Under the pieces are notes generated by a model, which was given only the letters and a program-made list of their open reading frames with translations, made no database searches and was not told the origin of the DNA. From positions 2,478-9,906 of the forward strand of contig JAFNGF010000139.1 of NCBI GenBank assembly GCA_017885385.1: 7,429 nucleotides of DNA, given 5' to 3'. A program made the translations under genes and the position numbers. This DNA is from Planctomycetota bacterium (GTDB taxonomy: Bacteria > Planctomycetota > Phycisphaerae > Sedimentisphaerales > Anaerobacaceae). Shown here in pieces: positions 1 to 6,141 of this stretch; the first letter of the stretch is position 1; every line of letters starts with the position of its first letter.

Positions 1-1
1 T

Positions 2-406
2 GGCGTAGCAATCCCAACCGAGGCTCAGGTACACGGTCGGCACCAGCATGACGGTCTGGACAAAGACGAAGCTAAGCATGAACAGCCTGGGCATTATGAG
101 CCGAAAATCCACATCGGCTTCATCGAAGAGTGGTATATTGTCAACCCGGCGGCGATTCTGGGTATCCTGATAGCGTACTTTTTGCCTCGAACGAAATTCC
201 CCCACGCCGGCCACATATTAATAAGTACGTGGGCATCAGCAGCCCATATTATGATGAACACACACGGCGAAATAACCATCTCGATAATTGGCGGGATGCT
301 TATCGTTCTTTTTATCGCTGTGTGGTTTCCCTGCTGTTTTAGTGACATCGTGTTTCCATTGTTATTTGTCAGTTCCAAGAGCAATCTACAGCATGCCCAC
401 CACTGA
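2..406 (+). CDS. C-terminal part of a multi-pass membrane protein with a histidine-rich loop (5' end outside window)
   Basis: The second frame is open from the window edge to the TGA at 404-406, giving 134 residues of a protein that begins upstream. The first 35 or so visible residues are very hydrophilic and rich in His, Asp, Glu and Lys (HGRHQHDGLDKDEAKHEQ, then GHYEPKIH). After them come hydrophobic stretches that look like membrane helices: around WYIVNPAAILGILIAYFL, HAGHILISTWASAAHIMM, and a long segment ITISIIGGMLIVLFIAVWF running into CCFSDIVFPLLFV. The tail is again His-rich (QHAHH). I do not recognise the family. A His/acidic loop between helices is typical of metal transporters, and a Fur-family regulator lies 56 bp downstream, so a role in metal transport or sensing is a reasonable guess and no more. 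The start is not visible. Confidence 0.6.
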   Translation, partial: GVAIPTEAQVHGRHQHDGLDKDEAKHEQPGHYEPKIHIGFIEEWYIVNPAAILGILIAYFLPRTKFPHAGHILISTWASAAHIMMNTHGEITISIIGGMLIVLFIAVWFPCCFSDIVFPLLFVSSKSNLQHAHH

Positions 407-417
407 AAGGAAAAAAA

Positions 418-454
418 CAGAGCCGCGACCGTAAGGGAGCGGCAGGCTTTTCTG
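418..454 (+). repeat. Compact REP-like / terminator-like hairpin upstream of the Fur-family gene
   Basis: Seen in the sequence: GCCGC (422-426) pairs with GCGGC (439-443). Inside this, G427-A428 face G437-A438, which would give tandem sheared G.A pairs. CC (429-430) pairs with GG (435-436), closing a GTAA loop (431-434) of the GNRA class. An outer helix is also possible: CAGA (418-421) with TCTG (451-454). The last G of that arm is the first base of the Shine-Dalgarno GGAG (454-457). The 3' side carries a short TTTT (448-451). It could be a transcription terminator for the upstream gene, a repetitive extragenic palindrome, or a 5'-UTR element that partly hides the ribosome site. The hairpin is clear; its role is not. 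Confidence 0.6.
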
Positions 455-462
455 GAGAAAAA

Positions 463-888
463 ATGACAAAGTCAGATCTGGATGCACAACCGCATGCGAT
501 GTTGACGGCAGCCGGGCTATACCGCACTAAGAGCCGAGCAGCAATACTGGGGGTACTGCTCAGGACCGCAACGCCACTTACGCAAGACCAGATCACTGTC
601 ACACTGGGGCGAAAGCATCTCGACAAGGTTACGGTCTACCGTACGCTGTCGAGTCTGCTCGAAGCCGGACTTCTACACAAAGCGTATCTCGACAAGCGGG
701 CGTGGCACTTTGAATTGGCCGGCAATTGCACAAACCGTCAATGCCACCCACATTTTACATGCACCAATTGCGGCGGCACGCACTGTCTGACGGATATGTC
801 CGTACCTATGCTGAAGAGTCCTCACAAGGGCTTTATCATTAGCCGGCAGCAGGTTCGCCTCGAAGGCCTGTGTCCAGCCTGCGCCTAA
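463..888 (+). CDS. Fur-family metal-dependent transcriptional regulator
   Basis: This 141-residue protein has the size and layout of the Fur/Zur/PerR family: dimeric repressors that bind operator DNA when loaded with a metal ion. The N-terminal winged helix spans about residues 10-85, with the recognition-helix signature KVTVYRTLSSLLEAGLL (55-71). The dimerisation domain has HPHFTC (95-100) and two CxxC pairs for structural zinc, C100/C103 and C137/C140 (GLCPAC at the extreme C-terminus). The ATG at 463 follows GGAG at 454-457 with five bases between, a good ribosome site. I cannot tell Fur from Zur or PerR with confidence; the short N-terminus and the LEGLCPAC ending would also suit a zinc sensor. 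A His-rich membrane protein lies just upstream, and a feoB remnant lies 6 kb away. I saw no obvious Fur-box palindrome in the upstream gap. Confidence 0.92.
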   Translation: MTKSDLDAQPHAMLTAAGLYRTKSRAAILGVLLRTATPLTQDQITVTLGRKHLDKVTVYRTLSSLLEAGLLHKAYLDKRAWHFELAGNCTNRQCHPHFTCTNCGGTHCLTDMSVPMLKSPHKGFIISRQQVRLEGLCPACA

Positions 889-938
889 AAGGCATTCGGT
901 TATGGATGTTCTGCGGGAGCATCGTTAAAATAACCGGC

Positions 939-1886
939 GTGAAAGTTTACCCATTAAAATTTAGGCCCATATACAAGCAGCGAATATGGGGCGGACAAAA
1001 GCTGAAAGAAGTCTTCAACAAGGACATACCTGCGTTTGAAGAAATCGGCGAAAGCTGGGAGCTGGCGGATTTGCCGGAAGACAAATCCGTCATCGCAAAC
1101 GGCGAAATTGCCGGGCAGACGCTTTCTTGGGTAGTCAAGAAATATCCGGAACAGATAACAGGCAATAAGAATTTTGCCACGCCTTTTCCTCTTTTGATTA
1201 AATTTTTAGACGCCGACGATATTTTGAGCGTGCAGGTCCATCCTGACCCACAAACTTGCCGGCGCCTGGGTAAGGGACAGCCTAAAACCGAGTGCTGGTA
1301 CATAATAGCCGCAGCGCCGGGTGCAGTAATCTACAAAGGGTTAAAGAAAGGCGTAACCAAAGGGCAGTTTGCCGAAGCGATAGAAAATGGCACGGCGGCT
1401 GAACTGTTGGCCAAAGTGCCGGTCAAGGCGGGCCAGTGTCACTTTCTACCAGCCGGCACCGTCCACAGCATCGGAGCAGGTCTATTGATCGCGGAGATCC
1501 AGACACCATCCGATACGACCTATCGCGTTTTTGACTTCAATAGGGTGGACGACGCCGGCAAGCCCAGGCAATTGCACATCGAAGAAGCGATGGAGAGCAT
1601 TCACTTTGGCGTCCGGAGCAGCGAGCTTCCGGTAACAACGGTCGGTAGACTGGTAGATTGCGAATACTTCAAGGTAGATAAAGCTGACCAGGGCAATGGC
1701 TCCGAGCTGCTTTTATCGCCCGGCAAAATGAAAACTATGATTTTCATAACCGGCTGTGGAACACTCCTGTCAGCCGATGCGAATCCCGTTGAATTTAGGG
1801 CAGGCGATACTATCCTTATCCCTGCTACCTATCAGGGGGCGATACGGTTTGCCGACGATACGCAATATTTGACAGTAACCATCTAG
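939..1886 (+). CDS. manA: Mannose-6-phosphate isomerase, class I (zinc-dependent cupin)
   Basis: The enzyme interconverts mannose 6-phosphate and fructose 6-phosphate in the cytoplasm, linking glycolysis to GDP-mannose for polysaccharide synthesis. With the GTG start at 939 it has 315 residues, the length of the short Bacillus-type class I enzymes. It begins in the usual way, KVYPLKFRPIYKQRIWGG. Likely zinc ligands are Q99 and H101 in VQVHPD, E118 in KTECWY and H176 in PAGTVHSIG. The catalytic-region arginine R196 lies in TYRVFDFNR. The C-terminal cupin runs to the TAG at 1884-1886. The same frame is open upstream, with a GTG at 870 overlapping the Fur gene and an ATG at 906. I prefer 939 because the family homology begins there, though no start has a strong ribosome site (GGGAG at 914-918 is rather distant). 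The gene is 50 bp downstream of the Fur-family gene and may be co-transcribed with it. Confidence 0.95.
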   Translation: MKVYPLKFRPIYKQRIWGGQKLKEVFNKDIPAFEEIGESWELADLPEDKSVIANGEIAGQTLSWVVKKYPEQITGNKNFATPFPLLIKFLDADDILSVQVHPDPQTCRRLGKGQPKTECWYIIAAAPGAVIYKGLKKGVTKGQFAEAIENGTAAELLAKVPVKAGQCHFLPAGTVHSIGAGLLIAEIQTPSDTTYRVFDFNRVDDAGKPRQLHIEEAMESIHFGVRSSELPVTTVGRLVDCEYFKVDKADQGNGSELLLSPGKMKTMIFITGCGTLLSADANPVEFRAGDTILIPATYQGAIRFADDTQYLTVTI

Positions 1887-3584
1887 TTAAGGCGGGATTT
1901 CTACCGGCGAGCTCCTCAGCCAGTTGGCCGCCAACAGACAAAGGTCAGCCACATCAATAAGCCCGTTGCGGTCGAAATCCGCCCTCACGTCATACTCCGC
2001 CTGCGTCTTGGACGCCAGCCAGCACCTCGACAGGATGGCATAATCATCAAGATTGACTACGCTGTCCTGGTTGGCATTACCTTCCAGAAGTGTGCCCAAG
2101 TCCACGGACGTGTCCCGACCAGTCGGGATGACCACGCTTTTCTTGACACTCATCAGAGTCGACTCGCTACGCGCGGTGATATCATAGCTGCCTGGCGCGA
2201 TGCCCGTAGCCTCGCAGACAGCCTCGCTGCCGGCAAGAGACTTGGCGGTGGTCAGCTTGAATTCGTATGTCGGAGTATCGTTTAATACATCAGCCCCCGG
2301 CGTGAAGAATTTAACGGTCAACGGAACGAGCCACCCCTCATCAGGGCGGCCATCACCTTGGAGAGCCACAGAAATAGACACTGAGGTTTCTGTTGGCCCA
2401 AGCGGACCTATGCTGACTATTGCTTGGGGGATGTGTGATGCGGGTATATTTGTGGCGGCTTGAATACTTTTCTGCTCGGCCGAGGTTAGCTTAGTCTTAA
2501 AGTGACAGCCCAAACCGATTGCACTGGCTTGGATGAGCATATTGCCGGCCACGAAACCTGTCTCTAATTGAGCGTACTGCTGCCCTACATAGGAAGAATC
2601 AAGGCAAAGTACGACATAGCACGGCGCCGCAGGTAAACCACTAACAGCAGATCGCAGACTAACTCTGGCGTCAGCAGATTGCGGCCCACGTCTATCGCCA
2701 GCAGAGCTTAATCGCTCAATTTTATGGTCTTTCGTAGCCGTGCTTGTACTGGGATTTCTGTTGTGATAACGATAGACGCCATCTTCGTTCACCAAGTAAA
2801 TGCTCCGGGTCAAATAATAGTTGGCGTAGGCTGAGGGAACGGTTAAACCCACCCTACTGTTGCTTGTCGTGTGAGCGGTGCAACCATATCCTGCCCATAG
2901 AATCTGGGAAATCTGCCGCAGCGTCAAATTCATCTGACCAAAATTGCTGACGTACTTCAGATTGGCTAAGACTTCTTCAAGGCTGTTATCGCCCGTAGTT
3001 GAAGGGTCCGGCAGCCACCCCGGCTCACCTTCCGGTACGGAACAATGCGCTGCCAATTCAGTTGTCAGCCCTCTAACCGTCTGCACTCCAAAAATCAACC
3101 TTGCCGTTGGGTATCCAATTCCTTTTGGGCAGTTCGCCATTGGCGATTCAGTACTCTTCCATAAAGAGACAGACGCAAGCATTGCCGGCATAAAGCAAAC
3201 CCCGGCATCGAAATCAAGCTCGCTTTCATATCTGATCGCGAAGGCGCCATCAGACGTTACTTCGTTTGAATGCCAGCTTAGTGAGTGGCCGACTGGGTTG
3301 TATGAATATGTCCCACTTGGTGTGGCGACGAATATATTCCTGTAAGAGCCTGTAAACGGTGCTTTTCCTGCGGCCCAAAGGACATTACTTATCTGCTGGG
3401 TGCTGGCTGCGGTTTTATTCAGAGTATGCTGTGAGTACCTACTATTCAGGCAGACTTCTACCGAGTTTCGTGTAACTATCGGTGAGGGGAGGGGACCAGT
3501 ATTTATGACCTGGGCCTTACAAAGCATCGGGCACAAAACTACAGCCAAAACTGCCGACATTATCCATCGACTATTCATGTACAT
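1887..3584 (-). CDS. Secreted protein with two nitroreductase-like (SagB-type) regions, a beta-sandwich linker and a type I dockerin
   Basis: From the ATG at 3584 the protein has 565 residues. Residues 1-24 form a signal peptide (MNSRW..., then SAVLAVVLCPMLCKA, probable cleavage before QV). Residues about 50-170 hold a degenerate nitroreductase-like region (STQQISNVLWAAGKAP...GTYSYNP). Residues about 217-395 hold a fuller one: LRQISQILWAGYGC, VPSAYANYYLTRSIYLV, GVYRYHN, then ETGFVAGNMLIQASAIGLGC, which resembles the FMN-site helix of SagB-type nitroreductases. Next is a beta-rich module (GWLVPLTVKFFTPG...YDITARS, about 405-495). A dockerin-like pair of calcium loops follows: GNANQDSVVNLDDYAIL and DFDRNGLIDVADLCLL (about 502-556). 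The substrate is unknown; redox activity outside the cytoplasm is inferred from fold only. A TTG at 3611 would extend the frame by nine residues but falls in a hairpin, so I prefer 3584. No clear Shine-Dalgarno is seen. The stop TAA abuts the manA stop. Confidence 0.85.
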   Translation of the reverse strand: MYMNSRWIMSAVLAVVLCPMLCKAQVINTGPLPSPIVTRNSVEVCLNSRYSQHTLNKTAASTQQISNVLWAAGKAPFTGSYRNIFVATPSGTYSYNPVGHSLSWHSNEVTSDGAFAIRYESELDFDAGVCFMPAMLASVSLWKSTESPMANCPKGIGYPTARLIFGVQTVRGLTTELAAHCSVPEGEPGWLPDPSTTGDNSLEEVLANLKYVSNFGQMNLTLRQISQILWAGYGCTAHTTSNSRVGLTVPSAYANYYLTRSIYLVNEDGVYRYHNRNPSTSTATKDHKIERLSSAGDRRGPQSADARVSLRSAVSGLPAAPCYVVLCLDSSYVGQQYAQLETGFVAGNMLIQASAIGLGCHFKTKLTSAEQKSIQAATNIPASHIPQAIVSIGPLGPTETSVSISVALQGDGRPDEGWLVPLTVKFFTPGADVLNDTPTYEFKLTTAKSLAGSEAVCEATGIAPGSYDITARSESTLMSVKKSVVIPTGRDTSVDLGTLLEGNANQDSVVNLDDYAILSRCWLASKTQAEYDVRADFDRNGLIDVADLCLLAANWLRSSPVEIPP

Positions 3585-3607
3585 TACAAAGACCGGCGTT
3601 TCCCCGG

Positions 3608-3624
3608 CCAAGGCGAAGCCCTGG
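3608..3624 (-). repeat. GC-rich stem-loop between the glycosyltransferase and the dockerin gene
   Basis: CCA (3608-3610) and GGC (3612-3614) pair with GCC (3618-3620) and TGG (3622-3624) around a GAA loop, with one A/C mismatch. It lies just after the stop codon of the upstream gene and before the ATG at 3584. It forms a pair with the stem-loop at 3636-3650. It may weaken read-through or protect RNA ends. Confidence 0.35.
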
Positions 3625-3630
3625 ACTGGA

Positions 3631-4794
3631 TCAAACCCGCCTTCGGCGGGCTCCGCGCAGCCCCTCCATTTGCAGGTAACCCTTCTTCCATATCACTAAG
3701 CCGGATACTACAAAAACCAGTACATATACGCCCGCAGCATACCAGGTTCTTATCTGGCTCATCACCAGCCCAATCAGAGCATAAATGCCGGCGAGCACGT
3801 AGCAGACAGCAACGGTCTTTTTTAGCGGCATTCCTCTATCAATCATCTGGTCGTAGATGTGGCCGCGATCGGAGACAAACAGAGGTCGGTGATTGAGCAG
3901 CCTTCTTACCAATGCCACAGCCGTATCCAGAATCGGCAGGCCGAATACGATGATTGAAGCCAGCCACCATCGCGGAACTCGCTCCGCAAATAGCAGCATC
4001 AGCGAGGCAACCATAAAACCCAAAAGCATGCTGCCGGCGTCACCCATGAATATCTTAGCCGGATGCCGGTTGAAGGGCAAAAACCCACAGACTCCTCCTA
4101 CAAGACAAAGGCAGATTATAATCCGCACCGGGTCACCGACCTTGCTGTATCCCCAGGTCGCTAAGTGTATGGATAAAAAGAGCATTGCAACCGTAATAAC
4201 TGCCGTAACTCCCGCGCAAAGCCCATCAAGGCCGTCAAGCAAATTCAGCGAATTCGTCGCACCGAGGACGAAGAATACTACAATCAGGATGCTCAGAATC
4301 GTCTCAAGGGCAGGAGGCAGCGGCAGACCCAAAGGGTCAGCAACCTGATGCAAGTTTGGCGTAATACCTACAAGCAGCAAAACTACTGCAGCACAGATTT
4401 GGCCCAGAAATTTATGCCGCGGCCTCATATTGAATATGTCATCTGTGAGTCCAACGAAACATGCTATCACTCCGCCGGCTAAGATTCCCAGCAGCCACTT
4501 TAGTGCGGGACCGAGAAATTCCTCTTTCCCCAGACATCCTATACCGACCAGTGCTCCCACTGTCAGGCCGGTGAGAATTCCCACGCCACCAAGGTACGCG
4601 ATGGGCTCTTTGTGTGTCTTAACCAGATTATCAGGCCTATCGACGATTCCAAATTTTATGGCTATTTTTTTGCACAGCCAGGTAGCAGCCAGCGATCCTG
4701 CGAAAGACACCACCAATACGGGCCAAAAGTTGACAACCCATCCAACCGACCTGTGCGGCCCAATTATATTGTGCAGTAAATTGGCAAATATCAC
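3631..4794 (-). CDS. Polyprenyl-phosphate N-acetylhexosamine-1-phosphate transferase (WecA/TagO-like, GT4/MraY family)
   Basis: This 387-residue integral membrane enzyme moves a sugar 1-phosphate, usually GlcNAc-1-P from UDP-GlcNAc, onto undecaprenyl phosphate, starting a lipid-linked glycan on the inner face of the membrane. Family motifs occur in order: the DD pair in VGLTDDIFNMRPRHKFLGQ (118-119), NSLNLLDGLDGL (181-192), the catalytic-loop KIFMGDAGSMLLGF (247-260), and SDRGHIYDQMIDRG (308-321). The last motif stands where WecA-type enzymes usually have HIHH. About ten or eleven hydrophobic helices fit the family. The start GTG at 4794 overlaps the upstream stop as GTGA, with a Shine-Dalgarno GAGG at 4801-4804, so translation is coupled to the ATP-grasp gene. 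The C-terminus ends in ARRRRV, encoded by a hairpin. The sugar substrate cannot be read from sequence; MraY itself is unlikely, since no peptidoglycan genes are adjacent. Confidence 0.92.
   Translation of the reverse strand: MIFANLLHNIIGPHRSVGWVVNFWPVLVVSFAGSLAATWLCKKIAIKFGIVDRPDNLVKTHKEPIAYLGGVGILTGLTVGALVGIGCLGKEEFLGPALKWLLGILAGGVIACFVGLTDDIFNMRPRHKFLGQICAAVVLLLVGITPNLHQVADPLGLPLPPALETILSILIVVFFVLGATNSLNLLDGLDGLCAGVTAVITVAMLFLSIHLATWGYSKVGDPVRIIICLCLVGGVCGFLPFNRHPAKIFMGDAGSMLLGFMVASLMLLFAERVPRWWLASIIVFGLPILDTAVALVRRLLNHRPLFVSDRGHIYDQMIDRGMPLKKTVAVCYVLAGIYALIGLVMSQIRTWYAAGVYVLVFVVSGLVIWKKGYLQMEGLRGARRRRV
3636..3650 (-). terminator. Perfect 6-bp GC stem-loop at the 3' end of the WecA-like gene, possible terminator or attenuator
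   Basis: CCCGCC (3636-3641) pairs with GGCGGG (3645-3650) around a three-base loop. On the - strand transcript the stem is followed by TTT and then the TGA stop (3631-3633), so the hairpin lies inside the last codons of the gene. Wobble and A-T pairs extend the stem by two or three steps. The U-run is short and partly in the stem, so strong termination is uncertain. Confidence 0.4.
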
Positions 4795-5864
4795 TTGCTG
4801 CCTCTTTTAGTGCCGGGGTTTACCAGCCAGACTTCACTGTCGTACCGAAGCATAACCAAGCTGTCTTTGAAGCCGTCAAAGCGGATATTTGTTTTTCTGC
4901 CGAGCAGCTCCTGTAATATCCACTTTGGGAAGTTGGCGCCTGCCTTGATTGACAGCGGGACGCCGCCCCCAAACCGTGGATTTATCTCGATGAATTTCAC
5001 TTTGTCACGCCGGGTCAGGAATAGTTGCAGAGTTATAACGCCGGGCCCTGCCCCGAGGACCTCCACCAGCCTGGCGGCCTCGTTCATAATGCGGGCATGT
5101 TTTACCACTTGGCCCTTACTGACCTCGCCGGCTCTTGCCTCGATGCGTTTTCTCGGCACAACGCAGCGAACCTTCATCCCAAAATCCACATAGACGTCGC
5201 AGGTATATTCGGTACCCCTGACAAACTCCTGACAGATAACATTTGGTATCCGCCTGGCAAATAACAACAGCTCTCTGCGGCTGTTCACGACTGCATTCCC
5301 CCTGCTGGCGTACCCATCCCAGGGTTTCAAAAAGCAGGGCCAAGTCAACCTACGTGCCGGGAGCTGCCTGGAAATCGCCGAGCGGATGCTGACAGTAAGC
5401 GGAGTAGTAAAGCCATTTTTCACTAAAAACCGATACGTTTTTCTCTTATCCTGACAAACCTCGATTACTTTGGGATCGGAAACCAGCACTTGGCAGCCCA
5501 AGGCGGCAAACCTTGGCTTATTCTGGGCCAGAAGCTTCAAGTCCAAATCAACGGTAGGAACGAGCAACCTTACGGCGTTGTCTTTGACAATCGTGAGCAA
5601 CTGTTCTATGTAGCCGGCGTGTGTTATCGGCTTAACCAGAAAGGCCTTATCGCATAATTGCAGGGCGGAGCTTAAATGTGTAGTATCGGTGCCGAAAAAT
5701 GAGGCATTTATTCTTAGCTGCCTTGCTGCTTGTCGAAAGCAATTGAGCAGAGCGACCCGCCTGCCAATGCAGGTGAATAAGACGTTGAGACTATTCTTGC
5801 CGGCCGCTCTTGGTAGTTTGCTTCGCGAGGCGGCAAGACCCGCAGCAATTCGTGATCCAGCCAT
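4791..5864 (-). CDS. ATP-grasp family ligase of the CarB/PylC-like type found in polysaccharide loci
   Basis: This 357-residue cytoplasmic protein belongs to the ATP-grasp superfamily, which joins a carboxylate, activated as acyl phosphate, to an amine or similar nucleophile. A pre-ATP-grasp Rossmann-like domain begins at LNVLFTCIGRRVALL (about 26-40) and includes LVPTVDLDLKLLA. The ATP-grasp core begins near CQDKRKTYRFL (137-147). It contains the lysine in CFLKPWDGYASRGNAVV (around 180), the hinge and adenine region CQEFVRGTEYTCDVYVD (211-227), and the metal-binding EINPRFGGGVPLSIKAGAN (293-311). The ATG at 5864 has a Shine-Dalgarno GGAG at 5870-5873, five bases away. It leaves about 25 residues (MAGSRIAAGLAASRSK...) before the family homology starts. 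The stop TGA overlaps the start of the WecA-like gene. The substrate is unknown; the neighbour suggests amide modification of a surface glycan or its precursor, which is inference. Confidence 0.88.
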   Translation of the reverse strand: MAGSRIAAGLAASRSKLPRAAGKNSLNVLFTCIGRRVALLNCFRQAARQLRINASFFGTDTTHLSSALQLCDKAFLVKPITHAGYIEQLLTIVKDNAVRLLVPTVDLDLKLLAQNKPRFAALGCQVLVSDPKVIEVCQDKRKTYRFLVKNGFTTPLTVSIRSAISRQLPARRLTWPCFLKPWDGYASRGNAVVNSRRELLLFARRIPNVICQEFVRGTEYTCDVYVDFGMKVRCVVPRKRIEARAGEVSKGQVVKHARIMNEAARLVEVLGAGPGVITLQLFLTRRDKVKFIEINPRFGGGVPLSIKAGANFPKWILQELLGRKTNIRFDGFKDSLVMLRYDSEVWLVNPGTKRGSK

Positions 5865-5909
5865 TATTGCTCCAGCTGCATTGCCACTACTATAAAAATG
5901 GACAAATTC

Positions 5910-5938
5910 ATCATAGAAACCCCACTGTCAAGCGTCAA
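5910..5938 (-). promoter_or_regulatory. Sigma70-type promoter for the ATP-grasp / WecA-like operon
   Basis: On the - strand, TTGACG (5933-5938) stands 17 bases before TATGAT (5910-5915), five of six matches to each consensus box at ideal spacing. Transcription would begin near 5903, leaving a leader of about 40 bases before the ATG at 5864. A second TTGACA (5926-5931) lies directly downstream as part of a CTTGAC direct repeat, but no good -10 box is correctly spaced from it. This is a sequence match only. Confidence 0.6.
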
Positions 5939-5971
5939 GCAGGAACAGTCGGAGGCAAATTGGCAATTATT

Positions 5972-6000
5972 TTGACTTTTTGCCCGCATACATCTAAACT
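5972..6000 (+). promoter_or_regulatory. Sigma70-type promoter for the NusG-paralog gene
   Basis: TTGACT (5972-5977) is followed, 17 bases later, by TAAACT (5995-6000). Transcription would begin near 6007, giving a leader of about 135 bases before the TTG start at 6142. The leader carries a small stem-loop, TTGCC (6048-6052) with GGCAA (6059-6063), and a weaker TCGT/ACGA stem around a GAGA loop (6085-6096). The boxes lie back to back with the - strand promoter at 5910-5938. Confidence 0.5.
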
Positions 6001-6129
6001 AATTCTCCGTTTGATTAATCGACTAAAAGCAAATAGCGGTTTAATGATTGCCAGAGCAGGCAAAAGCTTGGATTCGTCGGGGCGTCGTGAGAACGAGCGT
6101 GCCTTAATGCTTATTGCACAGTAACAATA

Positions 6130-6134
6130 GGGAG
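6130..6134 (+). promoter_or_regulatory. Shine-Dalgarno GGGAG that sets a TTG start
   Basis: GGGAG at 6130-6134 is seven bases before the TTG at 6142. No ATG or GTG in this frame lies near it, so it supports TTG as the true start of the NusG paralog. Confidence 0.7.
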
Positions 6135-6141
6135 CACAAAC

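Noticed and set aside
370..462. Possible cobalamin riboswitch before the Fur-family gene
   Set aside because: A stretch resembling CCGCnACnGTAA...GGGAGC is present, but there is no room or sequence for the remaining conserved helices before the start codon.
870..938. Longer manA reading from GTG 870 or ATG 906
   Set aside because: The extra residues do not look like the family N-terminus, which starts at KVYPLKF, and the 870 start overlaps the Fur-family gene.
3585..3611. TTG start of the dockerin protein at 3611
   Set aside because: It would place nine residues before the signal peptide and lies in a stem-loop; ATG 3584 gives a normal signal peptide.
3893..4348. 151-residue + strand frame inside the WecA-like gene
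   Set aside because: It is an antisense shadow of a gene with clear family motifs and has low-complexity Ser/Thr/Pro composition.
5810..6124. 104-residue + strand frame across the divergent promoter region
   Set aside because: It has no recognisable domain and runs antisense through the ATP-grasp start and both promoters; it is probably not coding.
6107..6124. Five-codon upstream frame (ATG...TAA) before the NusG paralog
   Set aside because: It has no ribosome site and is short enough to arise by chance.
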